64,000 nt of DNA from positions 248,001 through 312,000 of the forward strand of contig NZ_JAHKPO010000014.1 of the NCBI RefSeq assembly GCF_018860365.1. Direction: 5' to 3'. Source of the DNA: Arenibacter algicola. Lineage in GTDB: Bacteria > Bacteroidota > Bacteroidia > Flavobacteriales > Flavobacteriaceae. The position numbers were made by a program, and so were the translations under genes. The notes beneath the pieces were generated by a model. It made no database searches, was not told where the DNA came from, and saw only the letters and a list, made by a program, of their open reading frames with translations. Below, in pieces: positions 9,808 to 19,283 of the stretch. Every line of letters starts with the position of its first letter. The stretch's first letter is position 1.

Positions 9808-9880
9808 ATGGCTAACGATATAATACGCTATCGCGTAAGTTATATCTGCAATTATGTAAAATGCAAGCATACGCCGTTTT
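9791..9880. repeat. long imperfect hairpin (about 90 nt)
   Basis: Three nested exact arms: AAAACGGC 9791-9798 with GCCGTTTT 9873-9880; TTTTACATAA 9799-9808 with TTATGTAAAA 9852-9861; GATATAA 9817-9823 with TTATATC 9840-9846. The outer arm continues directly into the middle arm on the left and is bulged on the right. It could extrude as a cruciform or fold as RNA. No T-run indicates a terminator. Confidence 0.7.
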
Positions 9881-10096
9881 ACGCTATAAGCATATTTGTT
9901 CTATAATTTACATTATGTAAAATAGAATATTTGAAGTACTCCTGCGAAGTCCTGGTATACTCCAATTTTAACGAGTTGGTTGCCGTGGCCGGGAATTACG
10001 TTAAACCTTCTTCCACTCATTCCCTCTACATCGTCCCGCCGATCTTTAAAATCATCCACTGGATAATCTTAAAGCATCGCGTATGTAAAATACGAT

Positions 10097-10129
10097 AAAA
10101 TATAGTAGATTGAGTATCTCCTATATTTT
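10097..10129. repeat. short inverted repeat
   Basis: AAAATATAG 10097-10105 pairs with CTATATTTT 10121-10129. It is followed by GCGAGTTGGTGCGCTGGCC, which resembles GAGTTGGTTGCCGTGGCC near 9971 and the end of the 79-bp repeats. The repeat field therefore extends to about 10150. Confidence 0.5.
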
Positions 10130-10276
10130 ATGCGAGTTGGTGCGCTGGCCTTCATTTCTTACACCATAAATAAAGATGTAAAAGGCCCTCTTCTTCCTCG
10201 CACAACCTCCATTACTTTCAGACTCTCTTCAAAAGTTATATTCCGGAAAATCTCTAGGAACATTTTAAATCCAAAA

Positions 10277-10307
10277 AAAGCTCCGGATATAAATGTCCGG
10301 AGCTTTT
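10277..10307 (-). terminator. bidirectional-looking intrinsic terminator
   Basis: AAAAGCTCCGGA and TCCGGAGCTTTT form a 12-bp GC-containing stem with an 8-base loop. The A-run on the left and T-run on the right allow use on either strand. It lies about 80 bases past the stop of the minus-strand gene 10389-10727. Confidence 0.75.
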
Positions 10308-10388
10308 CTTCCTAATTTCCCAATGGTGTTTTTGGTCTTTAGGTGTATGCTGTTGTTTAAACAGTCACAGGGAAATTGTAGGAATCTT

Positions 10389-10727
10389 TTAATACCTCAA
10401 CATGTTGCTGTATTCTTCAACTGATTTTTGTATTTCTAGATAAGAACGAATTTGAGCCATTGTTTTCTCAAAGAGTTCAATCTTTAAATCCTTTTCCCTC
10501 TTTAAGGCCTTGATCAATTCTGAATTCGAATTTTTCAGGCTACTTAAAGTTTGTCGGAGGGTTTCAGATTTAATAAACAAGGAGTATGTGTTGGGTTCAC
10601 ATACATAAGAGGTCAATTTTCTTTCCAATTGGCATAAATCATTATTGGTACGCTCCAATTTTAGAATACATCCAATGTTGGAAGGCCTGCTAATTAAATT
10701 TCTACTAATTTTTGGGGTTGTTTCCAT
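10389..10727 (-). CDS. small coiled-coil hypothetical protein
   Basis: 112 residues without signal peptide or membrane segment. From about residue 50 the sequence is rich in Leu/Ile/Glu/Lys with heptad-like spacing, suggesting a helical, possibly coiled-coil, cytoplasmic protein. No family recognised. The good terminator downstream and the ATG with A-rich leader support a real gene. It stands alone, with no partner gene in the same direction nearby. Confidence 0.5.
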   Translation of the reverse strand: METTPKISRNLISRPSNIGCILKLERTNNDLCQLERKLTSYVCEPNTYSLFIKSETLRQTLSSLKNSNSELIKALKREKDLKIELFEKTMAQIRSYLEIQKSVEEYSNMLRY

Positions 10728-11251
10728 AGGTGTAAGCTTTGTTTTAGGGTTAACGGATTTTTTTTTGGTACACTCTTATATAATTTGATTTTATTGATTT
10801 GAATTAAAAAGATACGACAAAATTCCCACTTTTGTACTAGTAAATTCCTCATTAACATTAGTTTAAAGCAATATTAACACCTTCGTAGCATCGACGTACT
10901 GGGTTATTTCTTCGACAAACGGCCTAATTTCTCTGGAAACCTTGCCTTTCATTAGCTCCCTACTATTCTCAGAATTGAATTACCCTCTTCACTCCCCTCC
11001 TGCCCTAAAATCTTTAATTTAACACTAGTCCCAATCCGCGGGTGTACCCTGAGCGGAGCCGAAGGGTTATAAGCTGACGGGACCCGTAAGCAACCTATTT
11101 TCAATTTACTTAAGTGTTTCTTATTGCTTTTGATAGGTTTTCGTGAATCTTCGATTTCGACTTAAATCAAACTGTCGAGGCTATCTTAATTTCCTTTTTA
11201 GCAATCAATTTTCAATTAACAATAGAAAAACTACACCATTAGGATCAAAAA
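10728..11251. other. intergenic region with one GC-rich hairpin
   Basis: No gene supported. An imperfect palindrome at 11046-11067 (ACCCTGAGCGGAGCCGAAGGGT) matches, from memory, a small hairpin widely scattered in bacterial intergenic DNA. The rest is AT-rich and unremarkable. Confidence 0.5.
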
Positions 11252-11280
11252 GAAACCCCGATGCAATGCATCGGGGTTTC
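11252..11280 (-). terminator. intrinsic terminator of the 11307-12089 gene
   Basis: GAAACCCCGATGC-AATGCATCGGGGTTTC forms a 13-bp stem just 26 bases past the stop of the minus-strand lipoprotein gene, with T-rich sequence following on that strand. The same CCCCGATGC/GCATCGGGG stem is reused at 34537-34568. Confidence 0.85.
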
Positions 11281-11306
11281 AAAATATCGTTATAAATTAT
11301 TTGTAA

Positions 11307-12089
11307 CTACCAGCTAATCTCTTCAGATTCTCCATTAGGATAGGTAACAGTACCCGTTTGATCACAACTACCAGTACCAAAGTCCAAGGAAGCCATCATA
11401 CCATTCACTTCCAATTGCATAACGCCAGAAGTAATAAAGGCGCATCCCAAGTTGGCGGATAATGGTTCGGTCACTGTAAATTCGTAGGTTATACCATCTA
11501 CGGTAATGTCCCAATCTCCTGTACAGGTAACATCTGCTCCTTCAGCATTGATCTGATCCAAATGCCAGCTAAGTACTTTATTTCCCTTCCAGATTACAGT
11601 GTTTCCATTGTCATCCTCAAAAGTGGCATCGGTAACTACAGTAAATGTTGGACTGTTGGGATCAGAGAAATCGAAAGACATGGTTTTGGTGCCGTTCAAT
11701 AAATAATCATTGTAAGTGAAGTCGGTAAACGTAACTTCAAAACTGCCCTTGCTGCCATCGGTACTACCATTGTTTCCAGTTAATACAATGGTTCCACTTA
11801 TGGTTTTACCTTGTATGATACATTGATTGTATACTACCGTAATACTTTCTTCAGCAAATGCAAGTGTTGCACACTCTGTGTTGGTCTTGTTAGTTTTTCC
11901 TGCTTTGTCGTTGATCAATAATTCTGAGACCAACTCGTCCAGTCCGTCAGAAATTGAATTGACCTGCATTTGGGCTTTAACTTGTTCGGGGGTCAGACTT
12001 TCATCATTTAAACTATTCATAGCATCATTGCTACAAGCAGCCATCAAAATAAATGCAAAGCTTAAAACTAAATAATTAAATGTTTTCAT
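11307..12089 (-). CDS. hypothetical lipoprotein
   Basis: 260 residues beginning with a clear lipoprotein signal (LMAAC-S near residue 19). The mature part is acidic, threonine/glycine-rich and mostly beta-like, with paired cysteines (TECAT, NQCII, VTCTG, LGCAF, GSCDQ) suggesting disulfide-stabilised sheets. No enzyme motif is visible. The pattern (TISGTIVLTG, TGDWDITV) is typical of flavobacterial envelope proteins of unknown role. It has its own terminator and a long AT-rich leader, so it is probably monocistronic. Confidence 0.75.
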   Translation of the reverse strand: MKTFNYLVLSFAFILMAACSNDAMNSLNDESLTPEQVKAQMQVNSISDGLDELVSELLINDKAGKTNKTNTECATLAFAEESITVVYNQCIIQGKTISGTIVLTGNNGSTDGSKGSFEVTFTDFTYNDYLLNGTKTMSFDFSDPNSPTFTVVTDATFEDDNGNTVIWKGNKVLSWHLDQINAEGADVTCTGDWDITVDGITYEFTVTEPLSANLGCAFITSGVMQLEVNGMMASLDFGTGSCDQTGTVTYPNGESEEISW

Positions 12090-12291
12090 TGTTTGTGGGG
12101 TTTAAAACATATTTAACTCGGCTAAAATAAGCCCTTATATAATATTATGTTAAAAAAAACGCAGATTTTCGACTTACAGTATGTATTATTAAGAAATATC
12201 TTACAGACGAATTGATTTTAGGGCGAATTAAGCCTTAATTATCAGGATCTTTTTCCAACAACCGTTGTAATTACTCCTCTTTATAGTAGCA

Positions 12292-13371
12292 TCAATCCAA
12301 TTGAAAGCTAAAATTATTGTAGTCGTCCCGATGATAGGCCATTTTTTGTGTAGCTGGCGAGATGGCGAAATAAGGTGAAAATGTTGTAGTAATTACGGTC
12401 TTGCCATCGGGTAAAAACTCCATGATACGGAGCCAACCATCTCCCCCATTTCCATTCCAACCTCCACCCATGGCTTGCGCATTAAAAGTAATCTGATTCA
12501 CTTTTTTGCCGGCTGCATTCCTGTCCACCTTAAATGCGGTATGTCCCTTAAAATTATCAGGGGAGCCAATATGGCCCGAAAAGACCATTTGTACGTTCTT
12601 GGAAGGGGCCACTAGCTTTTCCCATATGGCCTTACCATAATTGGCATCTTCTATGGGATAGTTTTCTTTTTCCTTATGCTCGTTTTGGGCACTTAGATAG
12701 GAATGGGTGAGCATTACCACGGTATGATCTTTATAAATTTCTTTGGAAATCTCATTGTTGGCCCATTGTAAAATAGTGTCACGTGGTGCGAATTCCAGGT
12801 TCAGAAATAAAAATTTTCTTTGTTGGGGAGATATCAGTTCATAGGTGGCATTTTCCACCGAGGGCAATCCATCTATGTTCTTTCCAGCGGCGCGTAAAGC
12901 CTTTGCATTCAGTAAGTTTTTATGCACAGGAAAATACTGGCTGTAATTGGATTTTCGGTTTTCAACACTTTTATAACCAAAATCGTGGTTGCCCGCTGCC
13001 AAGATATAGGGGACTTTCCCGTCCAGACGCTCAAAGGCGTGCGAGACTGCCCTCCATTGGTCCCTACTGGGCATATTTCCGTTTATTTTGTCCGGGACCA
13101 GTAGTTCGTTCTGCTCCACCAAATCGCCCGTGCACAGCACCATTTTTATATTTAGGGCATCTATATTTTCACTGATCCAAGCGGTCATCGTTTCCAAGGT
13201 GCCCTGGTTTCTTTCAAATTTCACGTAGGTCTGGGTGTCCGGAACCAAAATAATGGACCAGGAATCCGGATTGGATAATTTGGGAGGCATATAGGCTTCT
13301 TGTGCCCTTGCTGCAGTGGAAAGTAAGAAAAGGGATAAAACAAAAAGGCAAAAACAGTGTCTTAGGTTCAT
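12292..13371 (-). CDS. secreted calcineurin-like metallophosphoesterase
   Basis: 359 residues with a Sec signal peptide cleaved near AARAQE (about residue 23). The metallophosphoesterase motifs appear in order: PDTQ near residue 45 (first metal Asp), GDLVEQN near 100, GNHDF near 128, a metal His in MLTHSYLS, and GHIG near 265. The enzyme should hydrolyse phosphoesters outside the cytoplasm with a two-metal centre. Substrate cannot be read. It stands divergent from recQ, with about 170 bp between the starts. Confidence 0.85.
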   Translation of the reverse strand: MNLRHCFCLFVLSLFLLSTAARAQEAYMPPKLSNPDSWSIILVPDTQTYVKFERNQGTLETMTAWISENIDALNIKMVLCTGDLVEQNELLVPDKINGNMPSRDQWRAVSHAFERLDGKVPYILAAGNHDFGYKSVENRKSNYSQYFPVHKNLLNAKALRAAGKNIDGLPSVENATYELISPQQRKFLFLNLEFAPRDTILQWANNEISKEIYKDHTVVMLTHSYLSAQNEHKEKENYPIEDANYGKAIWEKLVAPSKNVQMVFSGHIGSPDNFKGHTAFKVDRNAAGKKVNQITFNAQAMGGGWNGNGGDGWLRIMEFLPDGKTVITTTFSPYFAISPATQKMAYHRDDYNNFSFQLD

Positions 13372-13540
13372 TTTGGTGGATTATTATGGTTGCAATGGAT
13401 AAATTTAACCTTTTTAGGTTAAGACCAAAAAGACCGTTGTTCTATTTTGATTTATTTCTTGGGATTTTAAGACCTTGAAAGTTGTTGTAGGACTCCAAAT
13501 ATGATTATTTTCGTTCCTTACAAAAGTTTTACCGATACCC

Positions 13541-15667
13541 ATGCCCGATTTCCAGAACGAATTAGTTCCCTATCTAAAAAAGTACTTTGGTTTTGATCGC
13601 TTTAGACAACAACAAGAGGCCATTATCACTTCGGTTTTAAATAAGGAGGATTGTTTGGTCATCATGCCTACCGGGGGCGGAAAATCTATTTGTTTCCAGT
13701 TACCGGCCCTATTGTTCAAGGGCACTACCTTGGTAATTTCGCCATTAATTGCCTTGATGAAGGACCAGGTAGATGGACTTATTGCCAACGGTATTCCCGC
13801 AGCTTTTTTTAATAGTAGTCAGTCTGCCGAGGAACAACAGGCCATATTGGACAGCACCCATAAAGGGGAATTAAAGTTGCTATATGTAGCACCGGAAAGC
13901 CTGCAGGGCCTGTCCCCTATTTTAAAGGAAGAGTTTGTTAGTTGTGTGGCGGTAGACGAGGCCCATTGTATCTCCTCCTGGGGACACGATTTTAGGCCGT
14001 CTTACCAACAATTGGGATTTTTAAAGGCTTCCCTGCCCCAAACACCTATTATTGCTTTAACGGCTACCGCGGATAAGGCTACCCGCCAGGATATTTTGGC
14101 ACAATTGCAGATTCCCAATGCCAAGCAATTTTTGGCTTCCTTTGATAGAAAGAATATTTCATTGGAAGTACGTGCAGCCCATGATAGGGTGTCCCAAATA
14201 CTTCAATTTATAACACAAAGACCCAATGAATCCGGCATTATTTATTGTTTAAGTCGAAAATCCACTGAAACCCTGGTAGAAAAGATCCGCAATAGCGGTA
14301 TCAAGGCAGCCGCCTACCATGCGGGATTGGATTTTGACAGCCGCAATAAGGTACAGGAGGATTTCATTTTTGACAAGACCCAGATCGTCTGCGCCACCAT
14401 TGCCTTTGGTATGGGAATAGACAAATCCAACGTGCGCTGGGTGATACATTACAATATGCCCAAAAATATAGAAGGCTATTATCAGGAAATAGGTAGGTCC
14501 GGAAGGGACGGACTGGCCGCACATGCTCTTTTGTTCCATAGTTATGCCGATGTAATCCAGTTGCAAAGATTTGCCTCTGGCGCCGCCAATGAGGAGGTAC
14601 AGTTGGCCAAGTTGGAGCGTATGAAGCAGTTTTCGGAGGCCTCTAGCTGTAGAAGAAAGATTTTACTGAGTTATTTTGGGGAGTATTTGCAGGCCGATTG
14701 TGGCAATTGCGACGTTTGTAAAAATCCACCACAGTTTTTTGATGGTACGGTAATAGCACAAAAGATATTGTCTACCATTGCCAGACTTAAGGAGTCGGAG
14801 GCAACGGGAACAGTAATAGATGTGCTGAGGGGCGCGCAGAATGCCAACATTTTGGATAAAAATTATCAGGAAATAAAGACCTATGGCATTGGCAAGGATA
14901 TTTCATGGAACCATTGGCAGCATTATACCATACAGCTTATAAACCAAGGCCTCTGCGAGATTGCCTTTCATAAGAACAACGTACTTCGTTTGACCGATTT
15001 GGCCAAGGCCGTATTGTTCAATAACACCAAGGTACAATTGAGTCAGCCCTTGTCCAAGGAAGAGCAAATGGCGGTCCGCAAGGAAAGCAAGTCCAAGTCG
15101 GTTAATGAAAATTCCCTGTTTGAAAAACTTCGGCAATTGCGGTTTCAAATTTCTTTGGAGGAGAATATTCCAGCATACCTTGTTTTCAATGATGCCACCC
15201 TTAAGGAAATGGAATCCAAAAAGCCGGTGACCAGTGAAACGTTCAAAGAGATCAACGGAGTTGGGCAACGTAAATTGGAAGTGTATGGGGAAATGTTCAT
15301 CAATGAAATCAAGGCCTTTATAGAAACAAACCCAAAGAAAAAGAAGAAGAAAAAAAGGAAATCGGACACGGCATTGGAAAGTTATGAGCTGTTTAAGGAA
15401 GGTAAAAACGTTGAGGAAATTGCAGAGATCAGGGGCCTAAAGCCCAATACCATTTTGGCCCATTTGGAAAAGTTGTACCATGACGGGAAGGATATAGACA
15501 TATATCAATTGATATCGAAAGAAGATGTAGCCAAAGTTGCCGAGGCCAAGAAAGAACTTCAAGACCCGGAAGGCCTAAAACCTTATTTTGAGCATTTTGA
15601 AGAAAAATTGGAATACTCTACTATTCGTTTGGCACTCAGCATTATTGAAAGGGAGAAGATTTTATAA
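13541..15667 (+). CDS. recQ: ATP-dependent DNA helicase RecQ
   Basis: 3'-5' DNA helicase for recombination and fork repair. Walker A TGGGKS lies at residues 44-49 and DEAH at 139-142. Motif VI is QEIGRSGRDG. A Cys-rich zinc site (SSCRRK then CGNCDVC) sits near 370-395, followed by winged-helix RQC and an HRDC-like domain near 525-590. After a Lys-rich linker (KKKKKKKR near 600) comes a C-terminal helix-turn-helix extension (EEIAEIRGLKPNTIL) near 620-650, as in the longer RecQ type common in Bacteroidota. 708 residues is normal for that type. All catalytic motifs are intact. Confidence 0.95.
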   Translation: MPDFQNELVPYLKKYFGFDRFRQQQEAIITSVLNKEDCLVIMPTGGGKSICFQLPALLFKGTTLVISPLIALMKDQVDGLIANGIPAAFFNSSQSAEEQQAILDSTHKGELKLLYVAPESLQGLSPILKEEFVSCVAVDEAHCISSWGHDFRPSYQQLGFLKASLPQTPIIALTATADKATRQDILAQLQIPNAKQFLASFDRKNISLEVRAAHDRVSQILQFITQRPNESGIIYCLSRKSTETLVEKIRNSGIKAAAYHAGLDFDSRNKVQEDFIFDKTQIVCATIAFGMGIDKSNVRWVIHYNMPKNIEGYYQEIGRSGRDGLAAHALLFHSYADVIQLQRFASGAANEEVQLAKLERMKQFSEASSCRRKILLSYFGEYLQADCGNCDVCKNPPQFFDGTVIAQKILSTIARLKESEATGTVIDVLRGAQNANILDKNYQEIKTYGIGKDISWNHWQHYTIQLINQGLCEIAFHKNNVLRLTDLAKAVLFNNTKVQLSQPLSKEEQMAVRKESKSKSVNENSLFEKLRQLRFQISLEENIPAYLVFNDATLKEMESKKPVTSETFKEINGVGQRKLEVYGEMFINEIKAFIETNPKKKKKKKRKSDTALESYELFKEGKNVEEIAEIRGLKPNTILAHLEKLYHDGKDIDIYQLISKEDVAKVAEAKKELQDPEGLKPYFEHFEEKLEYSTIRLALSIIEREKIL

Positions 15668-15733
15668 ATTGAGTTGAAAGTTGAAGGTTGAATGTTAAAA
15701 GTTTAAGGTTTCAAAGTTTCAAGTTTAAAAATA

Positions 15734-15922
15734 AAAGTCATTTCGATCGAGCAAAAGCGAGGAGAAATCGCACTGGTAACTCCTGATTGTAGTTAAAAGT
15801 TTAAAGTTGAATGTTGAAAGTACTATCGTCAGTTCGAGGGCTTCTCGATACAATTTTGCTCCACTTCGTTATGCAAAATCACTCGAAGTGACGTGTCGGT
15901 AGGCATTGTGTATCGAGAACTC
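15734..15922. repeat. 189-bp dispersed repeat, copy 1
   Basis: Shares with 19284-19471 the blocks GTCATTTCGA, GAGAAATCGCACTGGTAACTCC, CGATACAATTTTGCTCC and TATCGAGAACTC, in the same order and orientation. It contains internal complementary pieces (TCAGTTCGAG...CTCGAAGTGA). Such blocks resemble common flavobacterial intergenic repeats. The two copies bracket the His-rich/TonB receptor gene pair. Confidence 0.85.
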
Positions 15923-15957
15923 TTTATAGGGTAGAAAGTTTTTGATAAGAACGACAC

Positions 15958-15996
15958 AAAAAAACTCCTTCCCCTCAGAGGACTTTAGGGAAGGAG
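15958..15996 (-). terminator. intrinsic terminator of the TonB receptor gene
   Basis: On the minus strand, CTCCTTCCC at 15988-15996 pairs with GGGAAGGAG at 15965-15973 and is followed by seven T's. It lies 23 bases past the receptor stop codon. Confidence 0.85.
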
Positions 15997-16019
15997 CTAT
16001 AATTTGGTTACAACCTCCG

Positions 16020-18248
16020 TTAAAAACTAACAGATACCTTGCCCCTGGCAAAAAACGGCGTACCAGGGGTAAAATGGATTTCTTCTACCGCTTCCGTTTC
16101 GTTGAACAACCTACTGGTAGTGGCAAATTGGGTCTCGTTCCATTCCGTATCAAACAGGTTGTCCACGATGAGTCCAAAACTCCAATTTTTCCAGGAATAA
16201 TTCAGATTGAAATCAGTTACAAAATACCCCTCGGCGATAATGGAATTGTCCTCATTGGCAGGTCTGTCTTTAATAAATCGATAGTTCACTCCCCCCGATA
16301 GGTTCTTAAATCCCTTAAAGGTAAGTCCGCCCGAAGAAGTCAGGTCTGGTGCCAATGGAATATAATCCTCCCCACTAGGGTCTTCCGCGCTTCTGGCATA
16401 GGTGTAATTAACATCGCCATAGGCGTACAACCAATCCGTTAGCTGGTACCTCGCTCCTAGGTCTACCCCAAAACGCTTGGTTTTACCACTAGGTTCCACA
16501 ATTCCCGCATCCCCCACGTATACAAACTCCTGCTCCAAAAAAAGGTGCCACAGGGCCATATTCAATACCAATCGGTCTTTTGGTTTATAAATTGTTCCTA
16601 TATCGGCCCCGAAGGCCAATGGCAATATTCTTTCCCCATTATTGGCTGTGACTACCCTGGTATCATTGGAATGAAACCCTATTCCGGTTTTTGCATACAA
16701 CTGAAGGTCTTGGGAAGCCTGGTAAATGGCATTTAGCTTGGGACTGACCACCAATTTGTTTTCACTCTTTTGGTCATAGGCCGTCGTCAATAAATTTTCA
16801 TAATCAAATTTTAAATAGTCTATACGAACACCCGGATTAATGTTCCACCTATTGATTTTGTAATTTATATTGAAGAACCCATAGGCGTTCAATTCATCTA
16901 TGTTGCCCAACGCTAGTTGCTCCAAGGTGGTCTTTCTGTTCATGGTATGGGAAAGCTCTACCTCGTTAATGTCGTCGTATCTAAACCCTAAACCCGTATT
17001 GAATCTGAACTGTGAATTATTTTCTAAATGTATGGTTCTATCATAACTGCTCTCTCCCCCGATCAGGGTTCTATTTTCCTTTTGCTTTATTTGATCTCCA
17101 TTAATGGGGTCTTCAAGGAAAAATGTAAAATTGGAATACAGCTCAAAATCATATTTGGAAATAAAGAACTTGGATTTAAACCGGCTATGCTGGTCCAATT
17201 GTTTGTCATGGTTCAATAATAAATTGGTACGGCTGGTATTGCCCCCCTCGGTATCGTCTATGGCGCCAAACCTGCCAATGTTTCCATTGTCAACGGCCCG
17301 TTGGGGAATTTGTCCCGAAGCATCCCATTTGCTCTGAAAATGGGAGGCGGTCAAATTTACTTCGTTGCCGGCATCGTCCTTATGGTTGTAACGCCCCATA
17401 ATGTTTATTCTATTAAAATTCTGGGGAGATTCAAAAACGCCATCGGAAATCAAATATTCTGAGGTGATATAGGCATTGTCATCATCGCTTTCCAATAGTT
17501 TTAGCATCCCCAAGCCCCTTAAGGTATTGTATTTTCCTACCTCCATGCTAACCACATTTTTATCCAATGTCTTTTTAGTGGTCAGGTCCACATAGCCGGC
17601 CGTATTAAAATTACCTTTATCGGCATAGTAAGGTCCCTTGCCAAAATCTATATTATCTATGGTTTCAGGTATTATAAAGTGCATATCGGCATAACCCTGG
17701 CCATGGGCATGGGATACCATGTTTACTGGTAAACCATCCACATTTATAGCGATATCCGTTCCATGATCTATATCAAATCCCCTTAGGAAAATTTGTTCGG
17801 CCTTACCGCCACCGGCATGCTGGCCAATTATGAGACCAGGTACCTTCCTAAGTATTTCCTGGGAAGATTTAACGGGATCGGATTTAACGTCCACGTTTAC
17901 AAAGTTGCTCATGGCATTTATATTGGATACCAGTACCACCTGATCCAAGGAAACTGCAGCCTCTTCCAGGACAATCTGAAGTGGTGTATCCAACTGATTT
18001 TCAGATATGAGTAGTTCTTTGTTCTTAAATCCAAGACTGTAAAAATAGATACGATCATTGATGGTTACGTTTACCAGACTAAAAGCTCCCGAATTATTGC
18101 TGTAGGTATAATTGCCTGTATTCTTATTGTAGACCCCTACTCCACTAAGGGGCGTGTTGTCCTGGTTGGTTATTGTTCCACTTATGGTATGCGCATTTAA
18201 GGTACCGGAAAGTAAAAGAATCAATAGGCCAAGGGTTTTTATAATCAT
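16020..18248 (-). CDS. TonB-dependent receptor with carboxypeptidase-like N-domain
   Basis: 742 residues. Signal peptide (cleavage near LNAHT), then a carboxypeptidase-D regulatory-like beta domain at about 22-105, a TonB plug at about 115-230 and a 22-strand-type barrel ending in Phe (KVSVSF), the expected beta-signal. The plug contains GFDIDHGTDI and SHAHGQGYADMHF, unusually rich in His and Asp and plausible metal ligands. The gene follows the His-rich protein gene 18460-19005, with 211 bp between. The pairing suggests uptake of a metal or metal complex (copper or zinc would fit), but substrate is inferred from histidines only. No SusD partner is present. Confidence 0.88.
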   Translation of the reverse strand: MIIKTLGLLILLLSGTLNAHTISGTITNQDNTPLSGVGVYNKNTGNYTYSNNSGAFSLVNVTINDRIYFYSLGFKNKELLISENQLDTPLQIVLEEAAVSLDQVVLVSNINAMSNFVNVDVKSDPVKSSQEILRKVPGLIIGQHAGGGKAEQIFLRGFDIDHGTDIAINVDGLPVNMVSHAHGQGYADMHFIIPETIDNIDFGKGPYYADKGNFNTAGYVDLTTKKTLDKNVVSMEVGKYNTLRGLGMLKLLESDDDNAYITSEYLISDGVFESPQNFNRINIMGRYNHKDDAGNEVNLTASHFQSKWDASGQIPQRAVDNGNIGRFGAIDDTEGGNTSRTNLLLNHDKQLDQHSRFKSKFFISKYDFELYSNFTFFLEDPINGDQIKQKENRTLIGGESSYDRTIHLENNSQFRFNTGLGFRYDDINEVELSHTMNRKTTLEQLALGNIDELNAYGFFNINYKINRWNINPGVRIDYLKFDYENLLTTAYDQKSENKLVVSPKLNAIYQASQDLQLYAKTGIGFHSNDTRVVTANNGERILPLAFGADIGTIYKPKDRLVLNMALWHLFLEQEFVYVGDAGIVEPSGKTKRFGVDLGARYQLTDWLYAYGDVNYTYARSAEDPSGEDYIPLAPDLTSSGGLTFKGFKNLSGGVNYRFIKDRPANEDNSIIAEGYFVTDFNLNYSWKNWSFGLIVDNLFDTEWNETQFATTSRLFNETEAVEEIHFTPGTPFFARGKVSVSF

Positions 18249-18459
18249 AGTATTAATTTTTATTCCGAATAGCTAGGTGCTATCCTTGATATATATTTTG
18301 GGCATACCTATCCATGTAAAGCCATTGGCTTTGAACTGGAAGAAGTTGAATGCCTTTTCTTTAAAGTATCCTGGGATTGGATAATAACAATTTAGAAGCG
18401 AACCAATTTATCCAGTATAGGATGTTGGATGCCTTTTAGAAATTATTACGTTCCAAAAA

Positions 18460-19005
18460 TTAACAAGCTGGTTTTGGAGGAGGTACCATGGGGTAATGAA
18501 TTCCTTTGGAAGTGTTTTCCTGTATTTTGGAAAAATAGGATTTGGTAAATATAGTTATGCCAGGGGAAGTTTTATAATGGGCGACCACTATATGCTTGTC
18601 CAAATCGGATTGCACCTTAATCTTGTCGTTGTCTTGATGGGTAGGGCTTGAATCACTGAATGCCATACTCATAAAATCTATAACCTCATGCTTATGGGGT
18701 TCCGAATTGGGTGAATGAGGGTGACTGTGAAAGCCTATTTCGTTTGATGCTATATGTTCATGGGATTCTAGTGAATAGGTTGATGCCATAGCCTGGGCTT
18801 TATTCTGCCCGTCATGGTCGTTAAAATCATGTGTATGTGAGGCAATGGAATGATGCCCCATTCCTTGATCCAGGGAATGGGATAAAAGGTGCATGAGTTC
18901 CGTTAACTCCTGCTGCAAAGGGGCTATTAGATAGCAGATGCCAATAAAGACAGCTACACTTCTAAACAACCACGGCTTAAAGCCTTTTTCAATTTTCTGG
19001 GTCAC
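18460..19005 (-). CDS. histidine-rich membrane-anchored protein
   Basis: 181 residues with one hydrophobic segment at about 13-30 and then a periplasmic-type region with 18 histidines (SHTHDF, HSHPHS, EPHKHE). The tail is proline-rich and ends in Cys. No known domain recognised. His clusters of this type bind Zn, Cu or Ni. Placed upstream of a receptor whose plug is also His-rich, it may act as a metal buffer or sensor for that receptor. The start at 19005 gives a short charged N-terminus before the hydrophobic segment. It could instead be an orphan of a DUF-type family related to heavy-metal resistance. Confidence 0.7.
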   Translation of the reverse strand: MTQKIEKGFKPWLFRSVAVFIGICYLIAPLQQELTELMHLLSHSLDQGMGHHSIASHTHDFNDHDGQNKAQAMASTYSLESHEHIASNEIGFHSHPHSPNSEPHKHEVIDFMSMAFSDSSPTHQDNDKIKVQSDLDKHIVVAHYKTSPGITIFTKSYFSKIQENTSKGIHYPMVPPPKPAC

Positions 19006-19283
19006 GGATACCTTTTTTTTACTCTACTTTCTGAAAATATATGTGTTGGATTTCATTTTTGCTGAAAAATATAAAATCGCAACGGTTTAACTGTTAAAAT
19101 ATAGTGAAACATTCTGTTGATTTTTTTAAGGAGAGGTTAGTAGTGAGTAATTAAAAGAGAGTATTGAGAAGTGGTAAATGGGTATAGTAAATTGGTTGAA
19201 AAAGAACCAAGAGCCTAGAAGATAGAAGTTTAAAAGTGTAGAAAGTTCTAACGAATCTAGATTTACATAAATATTAAAAATAG

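Larger units (their letters stand above)
9331..9925. repeat. 595-bp block with exact 15-bp terminal inverted repeats
   Basis: CTATTTTACATAATG at 9331-9345 is the exact reverse complement of CATTATGTAAAATAG at 9911-9925. The enclosed DNA holds the 39-bp and 79-bp dispersed repeats, a tandem 117-bp unit and a long hairpin. A 112-codon ORF inside (9386-9724) overlaps the repeats and is probably not a gene. The layout is MITE-like, but no target duplication was established. Confidence 0.55.

Noticed and set aside
12783-13175. 130-codon plus-strand ORF within the phosphoesterase gene
   Set aside because: Antisense shadow of a well-supported gene.
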